Below, piece by piece: positions 1 through 8,126 of a stretch of DNA of 10,119 bases. A program made the translations under genes and the position numbers. Location of the stretch: assembly GCA_027858555.1 (NCBI GenBank), contig JAQICP010000377.1, forward strand, positions 1 to 10,119, given 5' to 3'. Position 1 is the stretch's first letter; every line of letters begins with the position of its first letter. Source of the stretch: Vallitaleaceae bacterium (lineage in GTDB: Bacteria; Bacillota; Clostridia; Lachnospirales; Vallitaleaceae). The notes beneath the pieces were generated by a model, which was not told the DNA's origin, made no database searches, and saw only the letters and a program-made list of their open reading frames with translations.

Positions 1-1
1 T

Positions 2-1591
2 GATATATCTGAGCGCAAACATTTTGAAAAGGCAATTACACAAGCAGAGGCTTCTAATGATGCTAAAAGCACCTTCTTGGCTAACATGAGCCATGAGATT
101 CGTACACCACTCAATGCAATAATAGGTATCAATTACTTGATACAAAAAACGCCTTTATCTGATATTCAAAGAGGTTATGTGGAACGCACCATATTGGCCG
201 CAAGGAATCTCCTGGGAAATGTAAATGATGTACTTGATTTTTCAAAGATTGAAGCTAATAAATTAACACTTGAATTGGAAGTATTTGACCTATACGAGGT
301 TATTAATAATGTAGCTTCAATTGTTAGTTTTAACCTATATGAGAAACAATTAAAATTATGGATTATAATTGACCCTAGTATCCCTCAGATGATTATTGGA
401 GATGCACATAAACTGAATCAAATCTTACTTAACATTATTAATAATTCTGTCAAATTTACTGAGCAAGGTGAAATAAAGATTACAGTGAGCAATAAAGATA
501 TGAGTGATTCAAGTATTAGGCTTACTTTCAATGTTGAAGACACTGGCATCGGCATGAAGGAAGAGCAACAAAAAGGGATATTCAGTGCTTTTTCACAGGC
601 AGACAATTCAACAACTCGTAAATATGGTGGTACTGGTCTTGGACTTTCCATTTCAAAAAAACTTGTTGAACTAATGGATGGTCATATATCAGTAAGCAGT
701 GTAGAAGGTGTAGGAACTACATTTAGTTTTACAGCAGAGTTTGCATGGAAAAAGCAATGTATTGGCGATATAAAGCGTTTAAAAGAATTGCAATTTCTTG
801 AAGTTCTATTTATTAGTGATGATGAACATATGAAAGCTGTTTTTAAAAATCAGTTTGAATTGTTAGGTATAACTTATGATGACGCTGAGCATATAACAGA
901 AGCTATACAGTATATACAGAATAAGAAAAGTTATCACACGGTACTTTTAGACTGGAAACTACTTAATAAGCATACGGCTATAGAACAAATTAAAGCACTG
1001 ATTCTTAGGCCTGATTTGAAGATCATATTGGTTAGTACTTCTAGAGAATATAGCATAGAAATGCTAGAATATGATAATACCATTAGTGCAATAATATATA
1101 ATCCTATTGGGCTCAGGCAGTTATACAATAAATTAGCGCGTATTTTTTCGAATCTCAAATCACTTGAGATTGAAAGCTTAGATACGCGTGTGGCTATTAA
1201 GCAAGGTCATACACTTAAGAATGTCAGGGTATTAATAGTAGAGGATAATGAGTTGAACCGTGAGTTAGTAATAGCCATATTAGAAGAGTATGGACTTATT
1301 ATAGATAGTGCTGAAAATGGACGTATTGCAATTGAAAAAATATTGAAGGCACCCTACGACCTTGTTTTAATGGATCTACAGATGCCAGTGATGGATGGTT
1401 ATGAGGCGACTCGAAAAATTAGAGAAATGGATGATTTTAAAGATCTGCCAATCATAGCAATGTCTGCACATGCAATTAAGGGGATTGAAGAAATCACGTA
1501 TGAGGTTGGTATGAATGATTATATTACTAAGCCATTTGAAGTTAGTAAGATGATAAGTACACTTGAGTTTTGGGCAAAGAAAAATTTCTAA
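2..1591 (+). CDS. Hybrid sensor histidine kinase, C-terminal part (5' end outside the window)
   Basis: The frame is open from base 2, so the true start lies upstream; the TTG at 77 is only an internal codon. Residues are counted from base 2 (529 seen). The first residues, DISERKHFEKA, resemble the end of a PAS/PAC sensor domain leading into a coiled linker. The HisKA H-box MSHEIRTPLNAI has the phospho-accepting His at residue 31. HATPase_c follows, with N-box Asn148, G1 box DTGIGM from residue 180 and G2 box GGTGLGLSI from 209. Residues about 266-380 form a receiver-like domain that keeps Asp273/Asp274 and Asp317 but has Asn367 where the invariant Lys is expected. Residues about 408-525 are a complete receiver: Glu414/Asp415, phospho-acceptor Asp458 in LMDLQMPVMDG, Ser488 and Lys510. 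No HPt domain follows, so phosphotransfer to a separate HPt protein or autoregulation is likely. The signal sensed is not visible here. Confidence 0.93.
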   Translation, partial: DISERKHFEKAITQAEASNDAKSTFLANMSHEIRTPLNAIIGINYLIQKTPLSDIQRGYVERTILAARNLLGNVNDVLDFSKIEANKLTLELEVFDLYEVINNVASIVSFNLYEKQLKLWIIIDPSIPQMIIGDAHKLNQILLNIINNSVKFTEQGEIKITVSNKDMSDSSIRLTFNVEDTGIGMKEEQQKGIFSAFSQADNSTTRKYGGTGLGLSISKKLVELMDGHISVSSVEGVGTTFSFTAEFAWKKQCIGDIKRLKELQFLEVLFISDDEHMKAVFKNQFELLGITYDDAEHITEAIQYIQNKKSYHTVLLDWKLLNKHTAIEQIKALILRPDLKIILVSTSREYSIEMLEYDNTISAIIYNPIGLRQLYNKLARIFSNLKSLEIESLDTRVAIKQGHTLKNVRVLIVEDNELNRELVIAILEEYGLIIDSAENGRIAIEKILKAPYDLVLMDLQMPVMDGYEATRKIREMDDFKDLPIIAMSAHAIKGIEEITYEVGMNDYITKPFEVSKMISTLEFWAKKNF

Positions 1592-1658
1592 GAGATAATG
1601 TATGCCATTAGAGATACTGAAAAAGAGATAGAATATCTGGTAAAGAATAGGTGAAATA

Positions 1659-3008
1659 ATGTTAATAAAAAAGCAAGTTAATATACCTGAAGATGTCAAA
1701 AGCATTATTGATATTATAGAAGCGGCAGGGTTTGAAGCATATGCAGTTGGTGGGTGTGTTAGAGATATCTTTGTAGGCATAGAACCTGCAGATTGGGATA
1801 TTACCACCTCAGCAAAACCAGAAGAAGTGAAACGTCTATTCAAAAGAACCATTGATACAGGGCTAGAGCATGGTACGGTCACAATTATGCTGGATGATCA
1901 AGGCTATGAGGTAACAACTTATAGAATTGACGGGGTCTATACGGATTATCGAAGACCAGAGGCGGTACATTTTACCAACGAACTCCTTGAAGACCTGAAG
2001 CGTCGTGATTTTACAATCAATGCAATGGCCTATAATCCTGCAAAGGGTATCATCGATGCTTTTAATGGCATTGAAGATCTGGAACTAGGGATTGTTCGAT
2101 GTGTTGGCAGTGCTGATGAACGGTTTAATGAAGATGCACTTAGAATGCTCCGGGCTGTTCGTTTTGCTGCTAGATTTGGGTTTAGCATCGATCAGGAAAC
2201 CATAAAAGCTATAAAAGATAATGCCCATTTGATTCAAAACATCAGTGTTGAGAGAATTCAAGTAGAACTAACAAAAATACTCATATCAGATCATCCTGAA
2301 TACTTAACGCTGTTACATGAATATGGCATATTAGCGTATATCATACCTGAGTATGATAGGCTCGTAGATATCTCCCAAGAAAATCCTTATCATTTATTTA
2401 CCGTTGATCATCATACGATTGAAGCCATGAAGCACATTGAAGCTTCAAAAGTCCTTAGATGGACCATGCTATGCCATGATTTAGGCAAGGCAGATACGAA
2501 GAGCATTGACGAGAATGGAGTTGCTCATTTCTACCATCATGTTGAAAAAAGTGTTGAGCTAGCTCGGGGCGTATTCAATCGCTTAAAATTTGATAATGAT
2601 ACTAAAAATAAATGTTTGAAATTGATAGCGTACCATGACTATCGCATAGAAGCTGATATCAAGTTAGTGAGACGCCTCTTAAATAGAATTGGCGAGGATG
2701 TATTCCTCGATTATATCAAAGTTAGAAAAGCAGATATACATGCTCAAAATCCAGTGTATCTAGAGAAGCAACTGGAAAATCTTGATGAAATAGTAGCATT
2801 GTATGAACAAGTATTAGAGCTTAATCAGTGTGTTCAGATAAAAGACCTAGCCATATCAGGCAAAGACTTGATTGAACTCGGTGTCCAACAGGGACAAGAA
2901 ATTGGCCGTATATTGAATGCTTTGTTAGAAGAGGTTATTGAACAACCTAAGCTGAATGATAAGACATTATTAGTCCAAAGAGTAGCATCATTAATAGGAG
3001 ATCAGTAA
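1659..3008 (+). CDS. cca: CCA-adding tRNA nucleotidyltransferase with HD domain
   Basis: This 449-residue class II nucleotidyltransferase adds or repairs the 3'-terminal CCA of tRNAs in the cytoplasm, using CTP and ATP. Motif A is GGCVRDIFVG followed by the metal-binding pair Asp45 and Asp47 (DWD). The flexible-loop segment TDYRRPEAVHF, motif B RRDFTINAMAYNP and the downstream RFNEDALRMLRAVRFAARFG (EDxxR) are all present. The middle to C-terminal part holds an HD phosphohydrolase-type segment (CHDLGK, His273/Asp274), as in many clostridial and proteobacterial relatives but not Bacillus CCA. The ATG at 1659 follows AGGTGA (1649-1654) by 4 bases. It lies 67 bp after the kinase, and its stop shares one base with the next ATG (TAATG). 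All catalytic motifs look intact. A CC-only or A-only adding enzyme cannot be ruled out by eye, but full CCA addition is the default reading. Confidence 0.93.
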   Translation: MLIKKQVNIPEDVKSIIDIIEAAGFEAYAVGGCVRDIFVGIEPADWDITTSAKPEEVKRLFKRTIDTGLEHGTVTIMLDDQGYEVTTYRIDGVYTDYRRPEAVHFTNELLEDLKRRDFTINAMAYNPAKGIIDAFNGIEDLELGIVRCVGSADERFNEDALRMLRAVRFAARFGFSIDQETIKAIKDNAHLIQNISVERIQVELTKILISDHPEYLTLLHEYGILAYIIPEYDRLVDISQENPYHLFTVDHHTIEAMKHIEASKVLRWTMLCHDLGKADTKSIDENGVAHFYHHVEKSVELARGVFNRLKFDNDTKNKCLKLIAYHDYRIEADIKLVRRLLNRIGEDVFLDYIKVRKADIHAQNPVYLEKQLENLDEIVALYEQVLELNQCVQIKDLAISGKDLIELGVQQGQEIGRILNALLEEVIEQPKLNDKTLLVQRVASLIGDQ

Positions 3009-4717
3009 TGAAGAGTGAGCGTCCGATATTAAAACCGTTACTACTCGTTTTTGTTTTTATTATGCCCTTTTTACAGGGGCTATATTTTTATTTTGAATTG
3101 TTTGCTGTCATATCTATTCTGATAGTCTGTTTACTTATTCTACTTAAAACAAAGGAAACAATACAACTTAATATGGGACAGCTTGCCTTTTATGTGCTTT
3201 TCGCACTTCTGAGTCTGATAAGCGTCCTATATGCTGTAGACCCAGGCATGGCTATGCTAGGTGCTTTGAAGATTTTTTCTTATGGCATTTTCTTTATAGT
3301 GATACAAATCGTGGTGGATAAGACCTACAAAAAACACCTTCTTATGACTATGATTTTGTCTGGTGTTACCATGGCCCTCATTGGTATGTTCTCATTTTTA
3401 ACTGACATTGGTTCGGATTACTTGATTCAAGGTAATCGATTGGGTGGATTCTTTCAATACGCCAATACGTTTGGCGTATTTCTACTTGTATGCCTCTTAC
3501 TTTTATTTATGGGATCATATCGGTTCAGACTGACTCTTTTGCTGGGTACTATATTAACCATTGGTATTGTCTTAACCATGAGTAGAGGCACCATTATTCT
3601 TTTGTTCATTGGTATGATTGGTGTTTTAGTAATTCGAAAAGCAGCAGGATGGTATCAGCAATTGGTAGTCTTGCTTTTGGGGATCATTGTAAGTGTAGTC
3701 ATTATTCAAGCAGTAGAAGTGACTACCATTACGCGCTTGGCGGTAGGTACAAGTGCCAGTGAATTACATACGCGCCTATTATATTATAAAGACGGTTTAG
3801 AGATGTTTTTAAAGCATCCTTTTGGAACAGGGCATATGGGTTATTTTTATATACAAAAAGCATTTCAAACAGGGGCTAATTACAGTGTAAAATATATTCA
3901 TAGCAATCTGATTCAAGTGCTTTTAGATATAGGGTTTTTGGGAGGCATAACCTTCCTCTCCTATATCCTTTACCAGATAACAGATAAGGGCATAGACCAT
4001 AGATATCGATTTCTCTTCTTATTGACTATGGTACATGGATTAATTGATTTTGATCTGCAATTCGGTGTTATATGGTTTCTACTCATTATCCTTACAATCA
4101 AGACATCCCCTTTAGACCCAGCATTCAAGGTGATACATCTTAAGCGAAAACGACCAATATATATGGGTATTGTAGTAATGGGATTGTTATATATTGTTGC
4201 TACTTTTGTAACAACTTTACAGTATACTAATCATAGCTTCACTGCAGTCAGAATGTATCCGTATTATACGGAAGCAAAAATAAGTATGTTGCGTGATACA
4301 GAGTATGATGAGACAACAAGACTTAACATAGCTTTAGAACTTCAAAAAGTACAAGCTAATTTTGTGGAATCATTTGCATATATTAGGGATTATGATTATA
4401 ATAATAAGGACTATGAAGCAGCGAGGAAGAATGCACTCATTTGCATGGAAAAGAATCCAATGAATTTACATCAAGTTGAGGCTTATAGTCAGGTTTTGGT
4501 TAGTATGGTAGAGGCATATATAGAAGCGGATAGGTATGATGAAGCTATCATTATTATCGGTGAGATCTATGGGATACCAAATTATCTTGAGAACTTAAAT
4601 GCAAAAAAAGGGACAGACCTAAATATCAACCACAAGGTTACATTTATGATGACTAGGCAATTAAATCAAGATTATTATACAGCGGTTCGTTTACATGAGT
4701 TTATACTCAGCAAATAG
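3008..4717 (+). CDS. O-antigen ligase/polymerase family (Wzy_C) membrane protein with C-terminal TPR-like region
   Basis: This 569-residue polytopic protein has about ten hydrophobic segments across residues 8-365 and one more at about 384-407. A soluble tail of about 160 residues follows. The segment GNRLGGFFQYANTFG and the large loop from residue 270 (HPFGTGHMGYF) to YIHSNLIQVLLDIGFLGG match the pattern of the WaaL/Wzy/PglL glycan transferase family, including the conserved loop His298. Family members move lipid-linked glycans on the outer membrane face onto an acceptor or polymerise them. In a Gram-positive host the product would be a capsule, teichuronic-type polymer or glycoprotein rather than LPS. 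Residues about 450-550 look like two or three helical TPR-type repeats (YEAARKNALICMEKNPMN and RYDEAIIIIGEIYG). The ATG overlaps the cca stop by one base and follows AGGAG (2996-3000) by 7 bases, which favours translational coupling. Substrate and acceptor are unknown. Confidence 0.82.
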   Translation: MKSERPILKPLLLVFVFIMPFLQGLYFYFELFAVISILIVCLLILLKTKETIQLNMGQLAFYVLFALLSLISVLYAVDPGMAMLGALKIFSYGIFFIVIQIVVDKTYKKHLLMTMILSGVTMALIGMFSFLTDIGSDYLIQGNRLGGFFQYANTFGVFLLVCLLLLFMGSYRFRLTLLLGTILTIGIVLTMSRGTIILLFIGMIGVLVIRKAAGWYQQLVVLLLGIIVSVVIIQAVEVTTITRLAVGTSASELHTRLLYYKDGLEMFLKHPFGTGHMGYFYIQKAFQTGANYSVKYIHSNLIQVLLDIGFLGGITFLSYILYQITDKGIDHRYRFLFLLTMVHGLIDFDLQFGVIWFLLIILTIKTSPLDPAFKVIHLKRKRPIYMGIVVMGLLYIVATFVTTLQYTNHSFTAVRMYPYYTEAKISMLRDTEYDETTRLNIALELQKVQANFVESFAYIRDYDYNNKDYEAARKNALICMEKNPMNLHQVEAYSQVLVSMVEAYIEADRYDEAIIIIGEIYGIPNYLENLNAKKGTDLNINHKVTFMMTRQLNQDYYTAVRLHEFILSK

Positions 4718-4741
4718 GTTATATCATTATGAGGTGATTAT

Positions 4742-6298
4742 ATGTTAAAAAAAATACAAGATATGGATATCGTAACAAAGATGTCAATAGTAGGTGCTCT
4801 AGTTGTTTTGTTTGTAATTATGACAATTGTTATTGTTTCGTGCAATAATTCAGCGCCGGTAGTAGATAATCCAGGATTGATTACTACTGATGAGCCTGAC
4901 GTGATTGTGGATGATACACCAAAGGATTATGCTAGGATTGTAGGTGTGGTATCTAATGTTGATTCAGATAGTGATTTATTATGGGTTACCAATGTAGAAA
5001 GCTCAGACAAGATTATTATCAAAGTGCCAACGACACTTTCAATCAAAGATGCTTTTGGTAGTTCCATAGCATTGAATCAACTAGACGTTGGGCAATTAAT
5101 CGAAAGTAAATATGATAAAAATACCATGACCGCAGACGAACTAAAGGTCTCTAATCTAGGGTTCGAATATGGGCAGGCTAGAAACATGGTGGTAGACGAA
5201 GAGAACAAGACTATCAGTCTTAATAATGACACCTATTTTTACACAGAGGATATTATAGTATACTTTGGCGGTGAAATGATTTCACTCAGTGAGTTAGACC
5301 CGGTAGACGAGCTTATTGTAAGAGGTTATAAAGATACTGTATGGTCAATTACCCTGAAAAATAAACATGGTTACGTGGTACTTATAGGGACTGCCAGTTT
5401 TATTGGTGGTACCGTTGAGATATCTAAAACGTATACCACAATTACAGAGGACACAAGAATTACCGTCCCAGTAGGTGCACATGATGTCATCATAACGAAA
5501 GCGGGATCTAGCCCTTATGTGACGAGCGTGACAGTTATGGAAGAAGAAGAGGTGACGATAGACTTATCATCGATTCAGACAGAATATGGCGCTGTTCAAT
5601 TCAAGATCATACAGGATGGCAGTACCCTATATGTGGATGACGTTAAGATACCGAGTATAAGTACGCCCCTTGATTTTACTTATGGCTCACATGACATCAA
5701 GGTTGAGAATCCAGGTTTTTTACCACTTAATACCACATTAGTTGTGACACAGTCTTATCAAGAGTATGTGATAGATTTTGAGAATCAAGACTTAATGGTT
5801 AATGTCACAGGACCTCTGGAGACAGACCTATATATTGATGCTGTTTTCGTTGGTGTTATTCCGATTCAAGTACCGATAAGTCAAGGTACCCATACTTTCA
5901 AATTAGAGAGAGTAGGTTATTTTTCCAAGGTGCAAGATGTATCAGTTGACATAGAATCAGGTGTTTATGAGATAGCATTTCCCGAACTGATTATCAATGC
6001 CAATTATGCTGGTGAGGACATAACCATACAAATAGATAGTCCTGTTGGTTGCGAATTATATATTGGCACTCAATTTATCGGCGTAATCCCGGTGTCGGCA
6101 CTAGTAGAACCGGGTGAACATCAAATTACAATTAGAAAAGACGGCTATTATACGAAGCTATATAGTATTTCTATCATTACAGGCGGTGAACCATATCAAT
6201 ACTCATTCCCTGATTTAATACCAATCGGAGAAACAGATGAGAATAATGGTGGAGACCCGGTACCAGATGATGGTACCCCGGGAGCGGATGTATATTAA
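4742..6298 (+). CDS. Membrane-anchored or lipoprotein PEGA-repeat protein
   Basis: This 518-residue protein starts with a short charged stretch and a hydrophobic segment at about residues 14-33, ending in IVSC (Cys34). That fits either a lipobox or a simple membrane anchor, with the rest outside the cell. Residues about 45-215 form an unassigned beta-rich region (RIVGVVSNVDSDSDLLWV and similar). Four PEGA-like repeats follow, at about 216-281, 283-346, 350-415 and 425-490. Repeats 3 and 4 are clearest, sharing the pattern LYI...F(V/I)GVIP...G.H....R..GY. The tail (491-518) is acidic and Gly/Pro-rich. PEGA domains are common in surface proteins and probably mediate binding, but no enzymatic role is evident. 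The start follows GAGGTGA (4731-4737) by 4 bases. The gene lies 24 bp after the Wzy_C gene and 24 bp before the mutase, so co-expression is likely. It may act in envelope polysaccharide or surface-layer assembly; that is inference. Confidence 0.83.
   Translation: MLKKIQDMDIVTKMSIVGALVVLFVIMTIVIVSCNNSAPVVDNPGLITTDEPDVIVDDTPKDYARIVGVVSNVDSDSDLLWVTNVESSDKIIIKVPTTLSIKDAFGSSIALNQLDVGQLIESKYDKNTMTADELKVSNLGFEYGQARNMVVDEENKTISLNNDTYFYTEDIIVYFGGEMISLSELDPVDELIVRGYKDTVWSITLKNKHGYVVLIGTASFIGGTVEISKTYTTITEDTRITVPVGAHDVIITKAGSSPYVTSVTVMEEEEVTIDLSSIQTEYGAVQFKIIQDGSTLYVDDVKIPSISTPLDFTYGSHDIKVENPGFLPLNTTLVVTQSYQEYVIDFENQDLMVNVTGPLETDLYIDAVFVGVIPIQVPISQGTHTFKLERVGYFSKVQDVSVDIESGVYEIAFPELIINANYAGEDITIQIDSPVGCELYIGTQFIGVIPVSALVEPGEHQITIRKDGYYTKLYSISIITGGEPYQYSFPDLIPIGETDENNGGDPVPDDGTPGADVY
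6256..6282 (+). other. GC-rich hairpin at the end of the PEGA gene
   Basis: CCCGGTACC (6256-6264) pairs with GGTACC (6272-6277) and, across a two-base CC bulge, GGG (6280-6282). The loop is AGATGAT. This is a strikingly stable potential RNA stem in an otherwise AT-rich region, about 15 bases before the stop codon and 40 bases before the pgcA start. No T-tract follows, so it is not an intrinsic terminator. It may be only a coincidence of the Gly-Asp-Pro-rich coding tail. Confidence 0.4.
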
Positions 6299-6322
6299 CC
6301 ACATTAATATTGGAGGATTTAT

Positions 6323-8062
6323 ATGGATTATAGAAAAGTATATCAAGAATGGTTGGATAACCCCTACTTTGATGATGTGACAAAAGCGGAATTGATTGCA
6401 ATTAAAGGTGACGAAAAAGAAATACAAGAGCGATTTTACAGAGATTTGGAATTTGGTACCGGGGGTCTTAGAGGCATTTTAGGCGCAGGAACCAATCGCA
6501 TGAATATATATACGGTGAGAAAAGCAACCCAAGGCTTAGCTAACTTCATCAAACAAGAAGGTAGCGAAGCTATGAAGAAAGGTGTTGCCATTGCTTATGA
6601 TTCAAGAAGGATGTCGCCTGAATTTACAGACGAGGCGGCGCTAGTCCTGGCGGCTAATGGCATTAAAACCTATGTTTTTGAATCACTTAGACCAACACCA
6701 GTGCTTTCTTTTGCAGTGCGGTCACTCGGCTGTGTTGCAGGTATTGTTGTAACAGCTAGTCATAATCCACCGGAGTATAATGGTTACAAAGTATATTGGG
6801 AAGATGGCGCGCAGGTTACGTCACCTAAAGATGAGTTGATTATTGGTGAAGTACAGAAAGTGGCATCTTACGATGAAGTCTATACTATGGACAAAGTAGC
6901 AGCACTGTCACAAGGTTTATACGTGATTATTGATAAGCACATAGATGTGGATTATCTCAATGCCCTTAAAAAGCTGGTAATCGATCAAGAAGCAATCAAT
7001 AGTGTGAGCGATGATTTTAAGATCGTTTATACACCTTTACACGGCACAGGTCTGATTCCTGTTACGGATATATTAGCACAGATTGGTTTTAAACATGTTT
7101 CGGTAGTGGCAGAGCAAGCGGAACCTGACGGCAATTTTCCAACTGTGAGCTACCCTAATCCTGAGGATATTAAAGCTTTTGAATTGGCCATAGCTGTTGG
7201 CAAAAAAGAAGATGCCGATATTATTCTAGCAACCGATCCAGACGCAGACAGATTAGGTGTAATGGCGAAAGATAGTAATGGTGAATATGTCAGCTTAACG
7301 GGTAATATGATTGGCATTTTATTATTAGACTATATTGTTTCTAGAAAGCAAGCTACAGGTACCTTGCCTAGTAATGCTGCGGTAGTCAGTACCATTGTAT
7401 CAACTAATATGGCTGTTCCAGTAGCAGCGCATTATGGTATTGAACTTTTTGAAGTGTTGACAGGCTTCAAATATATCGGTGAAAAAATCAAAGAATTTGA
7501 GCGGTCAGGTTCAAATACCTATTTATTTGGGTTTGAAGAAAGTTACGGCGCTTTAGTTGGCACCCATGCCAGGGATAAAGATGCTGTTGTTGCAAGCATG
7601 AGTGTCTGTGAGATGGCTGCCTTCTACAAAACTCAGGGCATGACGCTTTATGAGGGGTTGCTTGCACTTTATGAGAAGTATGGTTACTACAAAGAAACAT
7701 TGAACTCAATCACATTGGCAGGCATGGCAGGTGTGGAAAAGATTACTCATATACTAACAACCCTTAGAACAGAGGGGCTTGCGACTGTTAATGATGTAAA
7801 AGTAACCCAGATGCGAGACTATGAAACGGGCATAATAACTAACTTTGCTACTGGTGAGAAGACTGCGACAGGGTTGCCGCTGTCAAACGTATTATATTTT
7901 ACCCTTGAGGATGATTCATGGTTGTGTATGAGACCTTCTGGCACCGAACCCAAGGTGAAGTTCTACTTCGGGGTAAAAGGCTCTAGTTTGGCAGATGCCG
8001 ACACTAAATTAACAGACTTTAGCGAGGCAGTAATGGTAAAAATAAATGATATAATTGGATAA
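6323..8062 (+). CDS. pgcA: Phospho-sugar mutase (alpha-phosphoglucomutase/phosphomannomutase)
   Basis: This 579-residue cytoplasmic enzyme of the alpha-D-phosphohexomutase family interconverts hexose-6-phosphate and hexose-1-phosphate, feeding UDP-glucose or GDP-mannose type precursors for envelope glycans. All four functional loops are present. The phosphoserine loop is TASHNPPEYNGYK, with Ser146. The Mg-binding loop is DPDADR, with Asp305, Asp307 and Asp309. The sugar-specificity loop is GFEESYG (403-409), and the phosphate-binding loop is RPSGTEPK from residue 537. The N-terminal GTGGLRGILGAGTNRMN is typical of the Firmicute PgcA branch, and the length matches that group. The GEES variant found here (FEES) occurs in glucose- and dual-specificity enzymes, so glucose versus mannose preference stays open. 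The ATG follows GGAGG (6312-6316) by 6 bases and lies 24 bp after the PEGA gene, in line with a shared transcript. Confidence 0.93.
   Translation: MDYRKVYQEWLDNPYFDDVTKAELIAIKGDEKEIQERFYRDLEFGTGGLRGILGAGTNRMNIYTVRKATQGLANFIKQEGSEAMKKGVAIAYDSRRMSPEFTDEAALVLAANGIKTYVFESLRPTPVLSFAVRSLGCVAGIVVTASHNPPEYNGYKVYWEDGAQVTSPKDELIIGEVQKVASYDEVYTMDKVAALSQGLYVIIDKHIDVDYLNALKKLVIDQEAINSVSDDFKIVYTPLHGTGLIPVTDILAQIGFKHVSVVAEQAEPDGNFPTVSYPNPEDIKAFELAIAVGKKEDADIILATDPDADRLGVMAKDSNGEYVSLTGNMIGILLLDYIVSRKQATGTLPSNAAVVSTIVSTNMAVPVAAHYGIELFEVLTGFKYIGEKIKEFERSGSNTYLFGFEESYGALVGTHARDKDAVVASMSVCEMAAFYKTQGMTLYEGLLALYEKYGYYKETLNSITLAGMAGVEKITHILTTLRTEGLATVNDVKVTQMRDYETGIITNFATGEKTATGLPLSNVLYFTLEDDSWLCMRPSGTEPKVKFYFGVKGSSLADADTKLTDFSEAVMVKINDIIG
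8047..8055 (+). promoter_or_regulatory. Candidate extended -10 promoter for the signal peptidase gene
   Basis: TGATATAAT (TGn plus a perfect TATAAT at 8050-8055) lies at the very end of pgcA. No recognisable -35 is found 16-18 bases upstream, so the call rests on the extended -10 alone. Transcription would begin near 8062 and give a leader of about 65 bases containing the hairpin at 8070-8098. In AT-rich DNA such a match can arise by chance. Confidence 0.35.
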
Positions 8063-8069
8063 TTCATAT

Positions 8070-8098
8070 GGGCTATTCTAATTCAATTAGTTTAGCCT
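8070..8098 (+). other. Interrupted palindrome between pgcA and lepB (weak terminator or leader hairpin)
   Basis: GGGCTA (8070-8075) pairs with TAGCCT (8093-8098; outermost pair is G-T). A symmetrical TT/TT internal loop follows, then CTAA (8078-8081) pairs with TTAG (8087-8090) around TTCAA. The sequence after it, GTATTTAATTT, is T-rich but broken, so termination would be weak. It could be an attenuating terminator, an RNA stability element or a protein site. Confidence 0.4.
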
Positions 8099-8126
8099 GT
8101 ATTTAATTTAAGGAAGACGGCATATT

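Noticed and set aside
77..88. TTG at 77 as the start of the kinase
   Set aside because: It lies one codon after conserved ...KSTF of the pre-H-box linker, and the frame is open to the window edge with PAS/PAC-like sequence.
1570..1599. Possible promoter for cca (TTGGGC, 18 bases, GATAAT)
   Set aside because: Only three of six -35 bases match; too weak to call, so cca may be read through from the kinase or from an unseen promoter.
1376..1882. Long reverse-strand open frame across the kinase-cca junction
   Set aside because: It overlaps two well-supported genes on the other strand, has no recognisable domain and no convincing ribosome binding site.
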